Shown here: in pieces, positions 1 to 5,938 of the stretch
Numbering within the stretch: position 1 is the stretch's first letter
Layout: each line of letters starts with the position of its first letter
Made by a program: the position numbers and the translations under genes
The notes under the pieces: generated by a model
Seen by the model: the letters and a program-made list of their open reading frames with translations, nothing else
Told to the model about the DNA's origin: nothing
Databases searched by the model: none
From: Caryophanales bacterium UBA1423
GTDB taxonomy: Bacteria > Bacillota_I > Bacilli_A > RF39 > UBA660
NCBI GenBank assembly: GCA_002304855.1
Contig: DBPJ01000005.1
Span: 1 to 19,521, forward strand
Length of the DNA stretch: 19,521 bases
Direction of reading: 5' to 3'

Positions 1-163
1 ATAATTTTGGTTTATTTTTAATTAATTTATTAATATCATTTATTTTCGAAGAAAAAGGAATTCTAGCATCAATTACTTCAAAAACAAGATCAATTACTTT
101 TAATCTTTCAATTAATTCTTTTTGAGTTTTAGCCATATGTCCAGGAAACCAATTAATATTCAC
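1..163 (-). CDS. rbgA: Ribosome biogenesis GTPase RbgA (YlqF), N-terminal fragment
   Basis: Only the first 54 codons are inside the window; the gene runs off the left edge. The reading frame begins INWFPGHMAKTQKELIERL and continues into VFEVIDARIPFSS, which is the characteristic N-terminus of the circularly permuted GTPase RbgA/YlqF (WFPGHMAKA, then the DARIP segment that precedes the G4 motif). In Bacillus this GTPase acts late in 50S subunit assembly. The start is a GTG at 161-163, preceded at a good distance by an AGGTGAT ribosome binding site; no ATG fits. The gene follows lepB after a terminator and has its own extended -10 promoter. Position after rplS matches the Bacillus order rimM-trmD-rplS-ylqF, which supports the call. 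Confidence 0.9.
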   Translation of the reverse strand, partial: MNINWFPGHMAKTQKELIERLKVIDLVFEVIDARIPFSSKINDINKLIKNKPKL

Positions 164-181
164 TATTATCACCTATTTGTC

Positions 182-190
182 ATTATAGCA
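182..190 (-). promoter_or_regulatory. rbgA promoter, extended -10
   Basis: The minus strand reads TGCTATAAT here (TG at the extended position, then a perfect TATAAT), about 20 bases upstream of the rbgA GTG. No convincing -35 box is seen because the region upstream is the T-tract of the lepB terminator. Confidence 0.6.
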
Positions 191-198
191 TATTAAAA

Positions 199-231
199 AA
201 TAAAAAGTAAAATAGGATTCTATTTTACTTT
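199..231 (-). terminator. lepB terminator, overlapping the stop codon
   Basis: A perfect 12-bp inverted repeat (204-215 against 220-231, 4-base loop) is followed on the minus strand by TTTTTATTTTTT. The TAG stop of lepB (220-222) lies inside the upstream arm of the stem, so the hairpin includes the last codons of lepB. Confidence 0.75.
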
Positions 232-714
232 ACCAAAACGATTGAATGGATATAATGCCCAATCAATACTACCTACAATGTCTTTCCGATCAACTAAACC
301 AAAGGTTCTACTATCAATTGAATTGTTACGATTATCCCCTAAAACAAAATATTTATTATCTGGAATAGTTTCAGTTAAAATTAAATCTTCAATATTATTA
401 GTTAAAAATGGTTCAGCTATTGGCTGATTATTAATATATAAATGTCCATGTATATATTCTACTTTTTCGCCAGGTAGCCCAATAACTCTTTTAACTAAAG
501 AACCATAATTAGCTACTTTTACTACTACAATATCAAAACGCTCAATATCAGTAATACGATATTTAATTTTATTTAATAAAACAATTTCCCGGTCAATTAA
601 AGTAGGTTCCATCGATGATCTATTAACTTGAGCTGGAGTCATAATATAAGTTCTAAAAATAACAATGATTATAACAATCAATATATACGATAGTATTTCC
701 CTGGCAATTCGCAT
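220..714 (-). CDS. lepB: Type I signal peptidase
   Basis: This membrane-anchored serine protease removes signal peptides from exported proteins on the outer face of the membrane. It has 164 residues, the short Gram-positive SipS/SpsB layout. A single N-terminal membrane helix spans residues 7-21. Catalytic Ser34 lies in SMEPTL (box B), and the general base Lys75 lies in VKRVIGLPGE (box D). Box E is GDNRNNSIDSR at 126-136. The ATG at 712-714 has AAAGGG upstream. It lies 41 bp downstream of rplS, but a terminator fills that gap and there is no obvious promoter, so expression probably depends on read-through from the rplS promoter. It ends in a terminator and rbgA follows. Lipobox and signal-peptide proteins elsewhere in the window would be substrates of type II or type I peptidases respectively. 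Confidence 0.95.
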   Translation of the reverse strand: MRIAREILSYILIVIIIVIFRTYIMTPAQVNRSSMEPTLIDREIVLLNKIKYRITDIERFDIVVVKVANYGSLVKRVIGLPGEKVEYIHGHLYINNQPIAEPFLTNNIEDLILTETIPDNKYFVLGDNRNNSIDSRTFGLVDRKDIVGSIDWALYPFNRFGKVK

Positions 715-725
715 AATAAACCCTT

Positions 726-757
726 TCTAAAAAATAAGGTGTAATACCTTATTTTTT
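726..757 (-). terminator. Terminator between rplS and lepB
   Basis: A 12-bp inverted repeat (729-740 against 746-757, loop 741-745) with core AAGGT/ACCTT is flanked by A and T runs, giving a T-tract on the minus strand. The rplS TAA (756-758) overlaps the stem. It sits immediately before the lepB ribosome binding site, so it may attenuate lepB expression. Confidence 0.75.
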
Positions 758-1094
758 ATGCTCTTTCTTTAATTTTATATTGACCAGCTTGGTCTTTTAA
801 GAAGGTTAATTTGGCACGTCTTACTTTACCTTTTTTAATTACGACGATATCAACTATCTTTGGTGAATGAATTGAAAAGGTTCTTTCAACTCCAACACCA
901 GCTGATTCTTTTCTAACGGTAAAGGTTTCACTAACACCAGAACCTTTACGTGCTACTACAACACCTTCAAAAGCTTGAATACGTTCACGTTTACCTTCCA
1001 TAATTTTAACATCAACGCGAACTATATCGCCAACTCTAAATTCTTGAACATTAGGCTTCATATACTTTTTAGTAATCTTATCAATAATGTTCAT
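756..1094 (-). CDS. rplS: 50S ribosomal protein L19
   Basis: L19 lies at the interface of the 30S and 50S subunits. The 112-residue product has the normal family length. It begins MNIIDKITKKYMK, and GDIVRV, then RIQAFEGVVVARKGSG, then SAGVGVERTFSIHSP are diagnostic L19 segments in the right order; the lysine-rich C-terminus (KVRRAKLTFL) is also typical. A GTG directly precedes the ATG in frame (1095-1097); I choose the ATG at 1092-1094 because it gives the usual L19 N-terminus and a better distance from the GGAAGAG ribosome binding site. The gene has its own promoter after the unknown coiled-coil gene, and a short structured leader. A terminator overlapping its stop separates it from lepB. 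Confidence 0.96.
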   Translation of the reverse strand: MNIIDKITKKYMKPNVQEFRVGDIVRVDVKIMEGKRERIQAFEGVVVARKGSGVSETFTVRKESAGVGVERTFSIHSPKIVDIVVIKKGKVRRAKLTFLKDQAGQYKIKERA

Positions 1095-1097
1095 CAC

Positions 1098-1158
1098 GAT
1101 ATCTCTTCCTTTCTAACCAAAGATCATATCTAAAAATAGCGGATCTTCTTTTTACAAC
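1098..1158 (-). promoter_or_regulatory. Candidate L19-type ribosomal protein leader in the rplS 5' UTR
   Basis: The predicted transcript start near 1158 leaves a 5' UTR of about 60 nt. It contains a hairpin whose arms are 1142-1147 and 1120-1125 (AAGATC/GATCTT) around an AT-rich loop, followed by TTTGGTTAGAAAGGAAG. Autoregulatory L19 leaders are known in Firmicutes. The position, size and a hairpin just before the ribosome binding site fit, but I cannot score it against the covariance model. Confidence 0.4.
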
Positions 1159-1164
1159 ATATAG

Positions 1165-1193
1165 ATATTATCATATTTAAGTTAAGATGGCAA
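1165..1193 (-). promoter_or_regulatory. rplS promoter
   Basis: The minus strand shows TTGCCA (1188-1193), a 17-base spacer and TAATAT (1165-1170). The spacer ends in TGA, so the -10 is also of the extended TGn type. It lies just after the stop codon of the upstream coiled-coil gene. Confidence 0.6.
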
Positions 1194-1199
1194 GTATTT

Positions 1200-1601
1200 T
1201 TATCGACTACGATGGACTTCTTTTTCATGTTCTTTATCTTCTTTTTGTTTTAATTCCTCTAATTCTTTCTTTAATTTTTCAATTACCATCGCCATATCTT
1301 TTTTATTATCGCTTTTCATTTTTTCCTCTTGAACTTTTATTTCTTTTTCAAACTGTTCTTGTAATTGTTTTTTTCGTTGTTCTCTTCTAGCTATTAAAAT
1401 TCTTAATAAACGAGGAGAAACAATCGTTAGTCTTTCAACACTAATGACATCGTCTCTTTCTTTACGCTTAGGGTAAAAACACTGACCATTGACACATATA
1501 TTATATGCTTCAACATGCTTTGCTTCCTTTTCTCTTTGCTTTTTTACTAACCTATAATATCTTACTGAATCAGACCATCTTTTTACTCGATCCCGCTTCA
1601 T
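1200..1601 (-). CDS. Unknown basic coiled-coil protein in the trmD operon
   Basis: I do not recognise this 133-residue gene. It is well supported as coding: the ATG at 1599-1601 has an AGGTGG ribosome binding site and lies 8 bases after the trmD stop, so it is co-transcribed with rimM and trmD. The N-terminal third is strongly basic (MKRDRVKRWSDSVRYYRL) and holds a close cysteine pair, CVNGQC, at residues 36-41. A short strand-like segment (VISVERLTIVSPRLLRIL) follows. The rest, from about residue 70, is a charged K/E/Q helix likely to form a coiled coil, ending in a K/E tail. Its size, coiled-coil content and ribosomal-operon location recall Bacillus YlqD, but the sequence similarity I can see is weak. 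No membrane segment or signal peptide. Confidence 0.8.
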   Translation of the reverse strand: MKRDRVKRWSDSVRYYRLVKKQREKEAKHVEAYNICVNGQCFYPKRKERDDVISVERLTIVSPRLLRILIARREQRKKQLQEQFEKEIKVQEEKMKSDNKKDMAMVIEKLKKELEELKQKEDKEHEKEVHRSR

Positions 1602-1609
1602 AAAACCAC

Positions 1610-2275
1610 CTACTTTTCTAATAAATCAGGCCTTTTTTCTTTGGTCCTTTTTATTCGTTCATTTTGACGCCATTCTTCTATCTTTTGATGATTGCCACTA
1701 AGTAATACATGAGGAACAGTTAAGCCTTTAAAGTCACGTGGTTGTGTATAATTAGGATAATCTAATAAGTTATCATTAAAAGATTCGGTTGCTAGAGACT
1801 CCTGATTGATAACTCCATCTATTAATCTGACAATAGCGTCAGTTATGACCATACTTGGAAGTTCCCCACCAGTTAAAATATAATCACCAATACTAATTTC
1901 CATGTCAACAATGGTTCTTATTCGTTCATCAAAGCCTTCATAATGACCACAAATAATAATTAAGTGCTTTTCTTTACTTAAGTTAAGGGCTAGTTGTTGG
2001 TCAAATACTTTTCCTGATGGGGTCATCATGATGACTTTACTGTTACTAGTTTTTAAAGCTTCAACGGCATCAAAGACAGGTTGGCACATAAGAATCATCC
2101 CATGGCCTCCACCAAAAGGATAATCATCTACTTTCTTATGTTTATCAGTTGAATAATCTCTAAGATTATGAATATTAATAGTTATTTTATTGTCGTCAAT
2201 AGCTCGTTTGATAATTGATTCACTTAAAAAACCATTAAACATATTAGGAAATAAAGTGATAATATCTATTTTCAT
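1610..2275 (-). CDS. trmD: tRNA (guanine-N1)-methyltransferase
   Basis: TrmD transfers a methyl group from S-adenosylmethionine to N1 of G37 in tRNAs, which prevents +1 frameshifting. The 221-residue product has the SPOUT knot motifs in order: N-terminal [13 protein letters not shown], then [11 protein letters not shown] (residues 52-62), [21 protein letters not shown] (109-119) and [12 protein letters not shown] (129-140), which form the deep trefoil knot that binds SAM. C-terminal [26 protein letters not shown] is the family's tRNA-contact segment. It is slightly shorter at the C-terminus than Escherichia coli TrmD. The start overlaps the rimM stop by 4 bp (ATGA), implying translational coupling; orf133 follows 8 bp later. 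Confidence 0.97.
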   Translation of the reverse strand: MKIDIITLFPNMFNGFLSESIIKRAIDDNKITINIHNLRDYSTDKHKKVDDYPFGGGHGMILMCQPVFDAVEALKTSNSKVIMMTPSGKVFDQQLALNLSKEKHLIIICGHYEGFDERIRTIVDMEISIGDYILTGGELPSMVITDAIVRLIDGVINQESLATESFNDNLLDYPNYTQPRDFKGLTVPHVLLSGNHQKIEEWRQNERIKRTKEKRPDLLEK

Positions 2276-2766
2276 ACAATCAGTCCTTTTATACTATTAA
2301 TTGTAACTTTCTTTTGTTTTAGATCAATATGTTTAATAAATTGGTCAATATTGGGTACTAATATTTTTTTATTATTATTCATGATTACTAATATATTATA
2401 TAGTGGTGCTTTCATAATATCAGTTATTATTCCTACATATTGGCCATTATCATATACTTTACAATCAATTAAATCAGTATCTAAATACATATTATCAGTT
2501 AAGGATAAATCTTCTTTGTTGATATAGACATATTGGCCTTTATATTTTAAGACATCATTAATATTGTTGATGCCTTCTAAAGTAATCATATCATAATTTT
2601 TATGAGAACGATAACTATTAATAAGGTGTAATTCTTTATTATCACCAATATAAATTTTAAATGCTTTTTTAAATACTAAGGTTTTATATTTAAAATCAGA
2701 TAATATTCTAATTTCGCCTTTAGTACCATGGGTGTTGACAATTTTACCAATGTTAATGTATTCCAT
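2272..2766 (-). CDS. rimM: 16S rRNA processing / 30S maturation factor RimM
   Basis: RimM assists maturation of the 30S head by interacting with S19. The 164-residue product starts [21 protein letters not shown], the typical RimM N-terminal beta-barrel signature, and the C-terminal PRC-barrel segment includes the usual [17 protein letters not shown] and the [16 protein letters not shown] motif. An in-frame GTG at 2773-2775 would add three residues but overlaps the AGGTG ribosome binding site, so I take the ATG at 2764-2766. It follows the YgjP-like gene by about 30 bp and overlaps trmD by 4 bp. rpsP and khpA, which usually precede rimM in Bacilli, are not in front of it here. Confidence 0.95.
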   Translation of the reverse strand: MEYINIGKIVNTHGTKGEIRILSDFKYKTLVFKKAFKIYIGDNKELHLINSYRSHKNYDMITLEGINNINDVLKYKGQYVYINKEDLSLTDNMYLDTDLIDCKVYDNGQYVGIITDIMKAPLYNILVIMNNNKKILVPNIDQFIKHIDLKQKKVTINSIKGLIV

Positions 2767-2797
2767 ATCACACACCTACTTACATGTTTCACCTATA

Positions 2798-3439
2798 TTA
2801 TACAATATCTCTCATTTGTTTTCTAATAATTTTATAATTAGGTATATATTTAGCTACTAAAGTCCAAAAAAATCTTGAATGATTAGGATAAATAAAATGA
2901 CACAATTCATGCACAATAACATAATCAATAGTCATAATATCATGTTTGATTAATTCTAAATTTAAAGTTATTTGCTGTTTTTTTTGATTACATACGCCCC
3001 ATCTTGATTTCATTTTTCTAATTTTTAAAGTAGGTTTAGGAATATTTTCATTAAAACAATCTAATATATAATTTAGCCTTTCATTAAAGATTCTATTAGC
3101 TTCTTTTTTATACCATTTATTGATATTATCTTTATCATCAATAAATAATTTATTACCATTAATAGTTGGCTCTCTAAGTTGAGGCAAAATGATGATATCG
3201 TATGATTTACCTAAATAGTAACCATCAATATATTTAACTTGCTTACGTTTCTCGCGATTAATCATCTTTTTAATAGCACTAATATTATTATTTAATAATT
3301 TAATTAAATCATTTTTATTCATTAGATAATTAGTGGTAACATAGATAGTAAAATCATCTTTAACTCTAATGTAAGTATTTCTATTCTTTTTCTTTTCGAT
3401 TATGACCTCATAAACTTCATTATCTATTTTAAACTGCAT
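2798..3439 (-). CDS. YgjP-like zinc metallopeptidase (M48-type, DUF45 family)
   Basis: A 213-residue soluble protein of the YgjP-like metallopeptidase family (PF01863). The zinc site is clear: HELCH at residues 177-181 supplies two histidines and the catalytic glutamate, and the PNHS-x-x-FW segment follows with a third histidine at 187, exactly the family pattern HELxHxxxxxHSxxFW. Upstream are the conserved MKSRWGVCNQKKQQITLNLE and YVIVHE segments. No signal peptide or membrane helix, so it is cytoplasmic. Its cellular substrate is unknown in the family. The ATG has GGTGG 3 bases upstream. It has its own extended -10 promoter and leads the rimM-trmD operon, an unusual partner for these translation genes. 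Confidence 0.9.
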   Translation of the reverse strand: MQFKIDNEVYEVIIEKKKNRNTYIRVKDDFTIYVTTNYLMNKNDLIKLLNNNISAIKKMINREKRKQVKYIDGYYLGKSYDIIILPQLREPTINGNKLFIDDKDNINKWYKKEANRIFNERLNYILDCFNENIPKPTLKIRKMKSRWGVCNQKKQQITLNLELIKHDIMTIDYVIVHELCHFIYPNHSRFFWTLVAKYIPNYKIIRKQMRDIV

Positions 3440-3454
3440 ATTACCACCAACAAC

Positions 3455-3463
3455 ATTATAACA
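3455..3463 (-). promoter_or_regulatory. Promoter of the YgjP-like/rimM/trmD operon, extended -10
   Basis: TGTTATAAT on the minus strand, about 16 bases before the ATG; the -35 region falls in the T-tract of the gatD terminator and does not match TTGACA. Confidence 0.55.
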
Positions 3464-3467
3464 TTGT

Positions 3468-3505
3468 TAATAAAAAACTTTATAGATATCTATAAAGTTT
3501 TATTT
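3468..3505. terminator. gatD terminator, long perfect palindrome
   Basis: A perfect 28-base palindrome (3474-3501) has T-rich flanks on both sides, so it could terminate in either direction. On the minus strand it ends the murT-gatD transcript; its arm reaches the gatD TAA (3500-3502). Confidence 0.75.
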
Positions 3506-4222
3506 AGTAGTTATAAATTTTTCAATGAAATTATTGTAGGCTCTTTCAGCCATCACATCTTTTTTATTTTTATATTTGAATTTTTTAGAACGACTACTTA
3601 TTATTTTTTTAATTAAATATTTAGTAAAATGAGGATTTCTAACTAGTAGTGGCCCGATTAGATAAGTACCATAGAAATTTTTATAATGAATTCCTTCACC
3701 AGTACTATTCGGATAAGATCCTGTACCACTAATAACTCTAAATAAAGGTTTACGATTATTTTTAATCACTGACCCTTGATTTTGAAAACCAATTATTGGT
3801 TTACTTACTAATGAGGTTTTAAAATAAGCTTGGTCAACAATTCTAAAATTGATATCTTCAGCATCATAATCAAAAATACCTAAAGCTTTATGCTTGTTTT
3901 TATTAATATCCGTTATTGACTGACCAAATAATTCATAAGAATTGCCGGTACAAAGGAAAAATTTATTGTTTTCAATAGCAACTTCGATCTCTTCTTTATG
4001 TTTTAAAATATCATCTAAAACTAATAACCTATTAGCTTCTATTCCTGAACCAATATAAACAATATCATATTTATCAAATTCTTTAGATTCATCAATGGTA
4101 ACAAATTTAATAGTAACTTTAACCCCTTGTTCCTCTAAATATTTCTTTAAGGCTTTAACGTTACCACTTTCCCCATATAAATTCATTATGTCATAATAAA
4201 GATGAGCAATTACTATTTTCAT
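3500..4222 (-). CDS. gatD: GatD-like class I glutamine amidotransferase, divergent
   Basis: GatD supplies ammonia from glutamine to MurT for amidating lipid II D-glutamate. The 240-residue product matches the CobB/CobQ-type GATase fold: MKIVIAHLYYDIMNLYGESGNV at the N-terminus, GSGIEANR at 58-65, nucleophile Cys91 in FLCTGNSYELFG, then GFQNQGS and EGIHYKNFYGTYLIGPLL. Compared with Staphylococcus aureus GatD as I recall it, the nucleophile loop CGGYQ is CTGNS, GFENHGG is GFQNQGS, and the catalytic histidine in GTYLHGP is Ile189 here. So glutaminase activity is uncertain. The start overlaps the murT stop by 4 bp (ATGA), so the pair is certainly co-expressed. It could be a functional variant subgroup rather than canonical GatD. 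Confidence 0.8.
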   Translation of the reverse strand: MKIVIAHLYYDIMNLYGESGNVKALKKYLEEQGVKVTIKFVTIDESKEFDKYDIVYIGSGIEANRLLVLDDILKHKEEIEVAIENNKFFLCTGNSYELFGQSITDINKNKHKALGIFDYDAEDINFRIVDQAYFKTSLVSKPIIGFQNQGSVIKNNRKPLFRVISGTGSYPNSTGEGIHYKNFYGTYLIGPLLVRNPHFTKYLIKKIISSRSKKFKYKNKKDVMAERAYNNFIEKFITTK

Positions 4223-5553
4223 CTTATTGTCACCTGCTTTACAATCTTTTTAAATTCTTTTTCGGTATCAGAATTTAAGACCGCATAGATTTTACCTTTG
4301 GTTTTATTTTGTAAGATAGAAATAGCTTCTTCAATGGTTTGGCAAATAATAATATCTTTATCTTTAAAATCACAATAAGCAAGACGATTAGCAAGATCGT
4401 AAGCAAAATCACCAACACAAACTATTTTATCGATATTATTATCTTTTAACAGTTCAAAATCAATATCCCATAACCATGATAAGTCTTTATGAGGATAACG
4501 ATAACTAATACGATAGAAACCAAATAATAAAGTCTTCTTTTCTTTTTGTCTACTGATATAAAGCATTGATTGGTTATAACTAGTACAATTTTCATTTTTA
4601 CTACTTAGAAGTAAACATTCACGATTATTGATTGATAGACGTTCAAAACGCTTCTGCGCAAGTGATAATTCATTTAATTGAATACTAAGTTTATTTTGAT
4701 CTATTCCTAGGGCACTACCTAAGGCGAAAGCTGCTAAAACATTGTAAATATAATATATGACATCATTTTGAATATTAATTTTATGTTTATCATTAATCAT
4801 AAAATATGCTTTATTTAAATTGATTTTGGTAGCTTCAAAGTCAGGTTTATGGCGTTTAAAATCACATTTAGGACATTCATAGTGACCAATATTACCATAT
4901 TGAAAATAATTAAATTTTAACTTTGAATGACATTTTGGGCAGTAAGTAATATCTAAATTATTAGATATTGGTTTATGATATGAAAGGGCATTTTTACCTA
5001 ATCCAAAGTAAGTAACTGGCCCCTTATGATTAAAACTAAATTGATGGACAATTGGATCATCAATATTTAAAATTAAATGCACTGAATCATCAAATGAACT
5101 TCTAATATCATTCCATACTACTTGGTAATGACCGTGTCTTGGTGGTTGATCTCTCGTAATATTATTGATAATTAAATAATTTGGCTTTAGGATTTTAAAA
5201 ATATTTTTAGTATATCGTTCATCAACTTCCATGACAATAGCATCTTTAGTAATTTGACCATTTAAATTGCAATTGTCAACCATTAAAGTAATAATACCAA
5301 ATAATAAATTAGATTCAATATTATGACCAACGGTATAACCATTACTTTTTAATATATGGGCGACTGCAGCAGCAGTTGAGGTTTTTCCACAACTGGCAGT
5401 TACAGCAATCGTCAATTTTGGCAGTTTAATATGAGGTAAAATATTAGGGTATATTAAGTTAACTATTTTACCCGGAAATGAACTACCTCTATTCATCTTT
5501 TTACCAATAAAGCATAATATTTTACCAATTAAAATAGCTATTTTCATTCGCAT
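4219..5553 (-). CDS. murT: MurT-like Mur ligase family protein, divergent
   Basis: MurT is the Mur-ligase half of the lipid II amidotransferase. The 444-residue product has the MurT order: SFPGKIVNLIYPNIL, a P-loop at 51-60, MEVDERY at 108-114, NITRDQ at 131-136, a zinc ribbon with C205/C208 and C227/C230, and a C-terminal DUF1727 domain with DLSWLWDIDFE (D357 equals the MurT aspartate that completes the GatD triad). Several motifs depart from the family: the P-loop TGTNGKTTT is TASCGKTST, the RDQLDRYGE loop is RDQPPRHGH, and the LNDNxADGxD segment of DUF1727 is replaced. I use the ATG at 5551-5553; an in-frame TTG at 5575 falls within the -10 box. Stop overlaps gatD by 4 bp. Confidence 0.85.
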   Translation of the reverse strand: MRMKIAILIGKILCFIGKKMNRGSSFPGKIVNLIYPNILPHIKLPKLTIAVTASCGKTSTAAAVAHILKSNGYTVGHNIESNLLFGIITLMVDNCNLNGQITKDAIVMEVDERYTKNIFKILKPNYLIINNITRDQPPRHGHYQVVWNDIRSSFDDSVHLILNIDDPIVHQFSFNHKGPVTYFGLGKNALSYHKPISNNLDITYCPKCHSKLKFNYFQYGNIGHYECPKCDFKRHKPDFEATKINLNKAYFMINDKHKINIQNDVIYYIYNVLAAFALGSALGIDQNKLSIQLNELSLAQKRFERLSINNRECLLLSSKNENCTSYNQSMLYISRQKEKKTLLFGFYRISYRYPHKDLSWLWDIDFELLKDNNIDKIVCVGDFAYDLANRLAYCDFKDKDIIICQTIEEAISILQNKTKGKIYAVLNSDTEKEFKKIVKQVTIR

Positions 5554-5576
5554 GATATCACAACCTCTATGTATCA

Positions 5577-5585
5577 ATTATACCA
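5577..5585 (-). promoter_or_regulatory. murT-gatD promoter, extended -10
   Basis: TGGTATAAT on the minus strand, giving a 5' UTR of about 17-20 nt with AGAGG before the ATG. It faces the promoter of the STAS-like gene. Confidence 0.55.
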
Positions 5586-5600
5586 TAAGTATGATGGTTT

Positions 5601-5621
5601 TAGCTTCTTTTGTCGAAGCTA
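5601..5621. other. Inverted repeat between divergent murT and STAS-like promoters
   Basis: TAGCTTC, 7 bases, GAAGCTA: a perfect 7-bp inverted repeat lying between the two outward-facing -10 boxes. It has no T-tract directly after it, so it is more likely a protein-binding site or a small hairpin than a terminator. Confidence 0.35.
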
Positions 5622-5642
5622 TAATATTATATTTTAATTTAT

Positions 5643-5650
5643 GTTATATT
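5643..5650 (+). promoter_or_regulatory. Candidate promoter of the STAS-like gene
   Basis: TGTTATATT, an extended -10, about 20 bases before the ATG; GGAGG precedes the start. Another TATAAT at 5620-5625 could also serve. Confidence 0.4.
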
Positions 5651-5670
5651 AATAAAATTGGAGGCTAAAA

Positions 5671-5910
5671 ATGTTTAATATTAAGATGGAATATACTAAT
5701 AAAACTTTATATATTGAATTAACTGGTATTTTAAATGAAGATAATTTTTTAGCTTTCAAACGAAAAGTATTTACTATTGTTGATGATTATGAAATTAAAA
5801 ATATTGTATTGAAAGGTCATGATTTAGAAATTATTGATGATAGTTACTTAGAGTCTTTCAGGAATGATTATAAAAATAAGTATGATGGTAAACTTACTTT
5901 TAAAATATAA
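5671..5910 (+). CDS. Small STAS-like domain protein
   Basis: A 79-residue protein whose start is fixed by a TTGGAGG site 7 bases upstream. The pattern fits a compact STAS domain (anti-sigma-factor antagonist/SpoIIAA fold): an opening strand, LYIELTGILNEDNFLAFKRKV (strand, then helix), a central strand KNIVLKG, then EIIDDSYLESFRNDY, which corresponds to the IDSSGLxxL region with Ser58 at the usual phosphorylation position, and a last strand GKLTFKI. The domain is shortened at the C-terminus compared with SpoIIAA (about 115 residues). The similarity is by pattern only. It is transcribed divergently from murT-gatD and alone, ending at a terminator. No partner kinase is nearby, so the role is unknown. 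Confidence 0.75.
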   Translation: MFNIKMEYTNKTLYIELTGILNEDNFLAFKRKVFTIVDDYEIKNIVLKGHDLEIIDDSYLESFRNDYKNKYDGKLTFKI

Positions 5911-5936
5911 AAAAAACTCTTGCGAGTTTTTTTATT
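5908..5936. terminator. Bidirectional terminator between the STAS-like and DUF2207 genes
   Basis: A stem of A-run + CTC against GAG + T-run (5910-5919/5924-5933, loop TTGC) separates two convergent genes and has the T-tract needed in both orientations. Confidence 0.75.
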
Positions 5937-5938
5937 TA

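Noticed and set aside
1187..1390. Plus-strand hydrophobic open frame opposite the coiled-coil gene
   Set aside because: The Lys/Glu-rich helix read in antisense gives Phe/Leu codons; the minus-strand frame has the operon context and ribosome binding site.
2272..5553. Possibility of the Mycoplasma code (TGA as Trp)
   Set aside because: TGA ends rimM and murT in ATGA overlaps with conserved genes, and tryptophans in conserved positions use TGG.
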